Shown: in pieces, positions 5,249-6,815 of the stretch
How positions within the stretch are numbered: position 1 is the first letter of the stretch
Layout of the letters: the number at the start of each line of letters is the position of its first letter
DNA from: Syntrophomonadaceae bacterium
Lineage (GTDB): Bacteria; Bacillota; Dethiobacteria; DTU022
Direction of reading: 5' to 3'
Length of the DNA: 6,815 nucleotides
Assembly (NCBI GenBank): GCA_007119335.1
Contig: SKPU01000126.1
Span: 1-6,815 of the forward strand
Program-made: the position numbers and the translations under genes
Notes under the pieces: model-generated
Told to the model about the DNA's origin: nothing
The model's input: only the letters and a program-made list of their open reading frames with translations
Databases searched by the model: none

Positions 5249-5812
5249 ATGAAAGAGAATTATTGCAGTACATGTGGTCAAGAATTTAAGTCCAATGAAC
5301 TATCCGTTCGCTGCCGCATGTGCATGCGTAATTACCATGCTAGGTGCTGGGAAAAAACCGGCGGTTGTACTACTTATGGCTGTACCGGGCAGCCGGCATT
5401 GGACAGCGGTGATGAAAAATTGTCTTATAAACGCTGTCCTTTTTGTGGCGAACGGGTTATAGATTTTGCAGTGAAATGCCGTTATTGCCGATCATCGCTT
5501 GATTCTTCCGTTGAAGTTGTGCAAGAGAAAACGATTCGAGATGCCCGGCACAACAGACCTGATTTCAGGAAAGATCCCATTTTAACCAGTCTTCTTAACC
5601 TCATATTCCCCGGCGCTGGTTATATGTACCTCGGGTTATTCAGTAAAGGATTAATGTGGTTCTTGATCGCAGTTATTGCTTGGTTTTTTGTGCGGGGATT
5701 AGGTCTGATTGGCGTATATCTCTGGGTTATGTATGATTCCGCCCGTCAGGCCAGGGCGATGAACCGGGGTGAACCACCTCCCGATAACCGGGATATTAAA
5801 AGCAGATTATAG
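5249..5812 (+). CDS. Prokaryotic RING-like zinc finger, zinc ribbon and two-helix membrane protein
   Basis: 187 residues from ATG 5249, chosen because GGAGGGG (5236-5242) precedes it; ATG 5234 is in frame but has no ribosome site. The N-terminus holds eight possible zinc ligands in cross-brace order: C6-x2-C9, C22-x2-C25, H30-x2-C33 (within YHARC) and C40-x4-C45. This is the pattern of the prokaryotic RING or treble-clef family. A four-cysteine ribbon follows (CPFCGE at 63-68, KCRYC at 76-80). Hydrophobic segments then appear at about 111-131 (LLNLIFPGAGYMYLGLFSKG area) and 135-162, resembling a TM2-type hairpin, with a short charged tail. The zinc modules would probably sit on the cytoplasmic side. 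Substrate or partner is unknown; ubiquitin-ligase activity should not be assumed. The gene is divergent from the HutP-family gene, with nothing cotranscribed in view. Confidence 0.8.
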   Translation: MKENYCSTCGQEFKSNELSVRCRMCMRNYHARCWEKTGGCTTYGCTGQPALDSGDEKLSYKRCPFCGERVIDFAVKCRYCRSSLDSSVEVVQEKTIRDARHNRPDFRKDPILTSLLNLIFPGAGYMYLGLFSKGLMWFLIAVIAWFFVRGLGLIGVYLWVMYDSARQARAMNRGEPPPDNRDIKSRL

Positions 5813-5833
5813 ATATTTTCAATTGACTGTACC

Positions 5834-5883
5834 GGCCCTTATTCGGATTCGGAAATACTTGGTTTTTTATATATGGGCCTTTT
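5834..5883 (+). terminator. Candidate terminator of the RING/zinc-ribbon gene
   Basis: GGCCC (5834-5838) pairs with GGGCC (5875-5879). After one T-T mismatch, TAT (5840-5842) pairs with ATA (5871-5873), giving eight pairs in all. TTTT (5880-5883) follows directly. The loop is long, about 28 bases, which weakens the case. It lies in the 113-base gap between two convergent genes. Confidence 0.3.
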
Positions 5884-5909
5884 AACCGCTTGCAGCAGAT
5901 AATGACAGC

Positions 5910-5926
5910 AAAAATATCATATTTTT
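5910..5926. repeat. AT-only inverted repeat between convergent genes
   Basis: AAAAATATCATATTTTT has perfect 8-base arms around a single C. Read on either strand it forms an all-AT stem ending in TTTTT. It abuts the methyltransferase stop codon (TGA, 5926-5928 on the minus strand). It could help end transcription in both directions, but without GC pairs it would be a poor intrinsic terminator. Confidence 0.45.
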
Positions 5927-6815
5927 CACCTGGTAAACAGAACTATTCGATTGCTGTTAGTTCCTGATTGGTTATTTTTAACGCCCCATATATTAGATGT
6001 TTTTGTAAAGTCCTGTTGGTTAACAACAACCCCGATACATTGAAATCCACAATTTAAGCCTAAGGGAATAACTGCTTCTTCCAATTTAATGCTGCCCCCT
6101 TTGACTTCACCAACCTCAAAAGCGACCCATCCACCAGGCCTGGTAATCCTGTAAAGTTCTTTAAATACATTACTCATTTCCGAGGACCATTCTTTTAAGG
6201 AGGTAGCCATAGTCATTTGCTGTTCAATATTTTGCATGTCGATATTATTAAACCAACTGCGCAGCCAGTTATCTTCGGAGTATTGCACTACATTCAGAAA
6301 AGGCGGTGACGTAACCGTCAGGCTGACACTTTCTGAGGCGATTTCTCCTGTTTCAGATGCTTTCTTTTCTAAAAAAATTGCGCTGCCAGCAGCATTATGC
6401 AGACTAATTAATTGCTCATTTGACATATTACGAAGCAGCTGCAAGCTCTTTTTGATGATTAAAGATTTGACACAGCGATATTCCGGTTTCTGGTTACGTT
6501 GGAAATTGATTTTTTTCTGCCGCTCGGCTGAAACTGCCTGATTTGGCGGCATAGTATAAACAGAGAAGAACCCTTTTGAATGCCCTGTTAGACGATTGGT
6601 TGCAATCATTCTGATCCAGCGGTCAGTAGAGTCTTCTTCATCATTATCTTTTCGTTCAATAAGATAATTGCGTAGGTTTAGTAATTCTGTTTCAGTCTGG
6701 GGATGGTAAAACATCGAAAGATCGAGGCCGGGATTAACCTTTAGATTTAAAGGGATTTCAAAAAGCCGCTGCCTGATTCCATCCAATGAAGGCACGGCCA
6801 ATCTTGGTTCAGAGA
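5926..6815 (-). CDS. DNA methyltransferase (N4-cytosine/N6-adenine type), 3' part
   Basis: The frame is open from the right edge to TGA 5926-5928, at least 296 codons; the true start lies outside the window. Numbering from TTG 6801, the amino-methyltransferase catalytic motif IV appears as TSPPF (164-168), followed by a beta-strand segment RPGGWVAFEVGEV (221-233) and a C-terminal NSNRIVLFTR. Upstream there is an unusual conserved-looking block with WIRMIATNRLTGHSKGFFSV and MPPNQAV (about 62-90), probably contacting DNA or structuring the active site. No FxGxG S-adenosylmethionine motif is visible after TSPPF, so it should lie upstream, off the window. SPPF-type motifs occur in N4-cytosine and some N6-adenine enzymes, so the modified base is uncertain. 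Whether it belongs to a restriction or defence system or is a solitary methylase cannot be judged from here. Confidence 0.83.
   Translation of the reverse strand, partial: SEPRLAVPSLDGIRQRLFEIPLNLKVNPGLDLSMFYHPQTETELLNLRNYLIERKDNDEEDSTDRWIRMIATNRLTGHSKGFFSVYTMPPNQAVSAERQKKINFQRNQKPEYRCVKSLIIKKSLQLLRNMSNEQLISLHNAAGSAIFLEKKASETGEIASESVSLTVTSPPFLNVVQYSEDNWLRSWFNNIDMQNIEQQMTMATSLKEWSSEMSNVFKELYRITRPGGWVAFEVGEVKGGSIKLEEAVIPLGLNCGFQCIGVVVNQQDFTKTSNIWGVKNNQSGTNSNRIVLFTR

Overview
The window looks like a stretch of chromosome from a Bacillota (Clostridia-type) bacterium. The evidence is strong purine-rich Shine-Dalgarno sites (AGGAG, AAGGAG, GGAGGGG), sigma-A promoters several of which have an extended -10 (TGn), a HutP-family protein, and a CofE-like protein of the type found in clostridia. 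I cannot name a genus. The base composition is AT-leaning and even across the window. I see no tRNA, rRNA, CRISPR array, insertion sequence or phage gene. Nearly all of the window is coding, and no gene-free stretch exceeds about 225 bases.

Layout, left to right. (1) The 3' end of a mobA-like molybdenum-cofactor nucleotidyltransferase gene (1-185, +), followed 19 bases later by a full-length CofE-like (F420-0:glutamate ligase superfamily) gene (205-1374, +), probably in one operon. (2) A convergent, full-length apolipoprotein N-acyltransferase gene, lnt (1391-2923, -). (3) An intergenic region with divergent promoters for lnt and a MarR-type regulator (3146-3631, +). The regulator appears to start at a rare ATT codon behind a perfect AAGGAG. 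(4) A convergent DUF4349-type membrane lipoprotein gene (3701-4648, -) preceded by a HutP-family gene (4716-5120, -). (5) A divergent gene for a prokaryotic RING-like zinc finger joined to a zinc ribbon and two membrane helices (5249-5812, +). (6) The 3' part of a DNA methyltransferase gene running off the right edge (5926-6815, -).

How the genes relate. MobA and Lnt have well-defined roles: molybdopterin guanine dinucleotide synthesis and lipoprotein maturation. The DUF4349 lipoprotein would be a substrate of the lipoprotein pathway that Lnt finishes. The remaining genes look like separately transcribed housekeeping or regulatory units, not a single system. The items most worth a second look are the ATT-initiated MarR gene with a palindrome in its leader; the HutP relative that appears to lack two of the three metal-binding histidines of Bacillus HutP and whose promoter overlaps the longest-ORF start; and the RING-zinc-ribbon-membrane protein with a nearly leaderless promoter. 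I did not find a convincing multi-gene novel defence or biosynthetic system. The methyltransferase at the edge is the only possible entry to one, and its neighbours are out of view.
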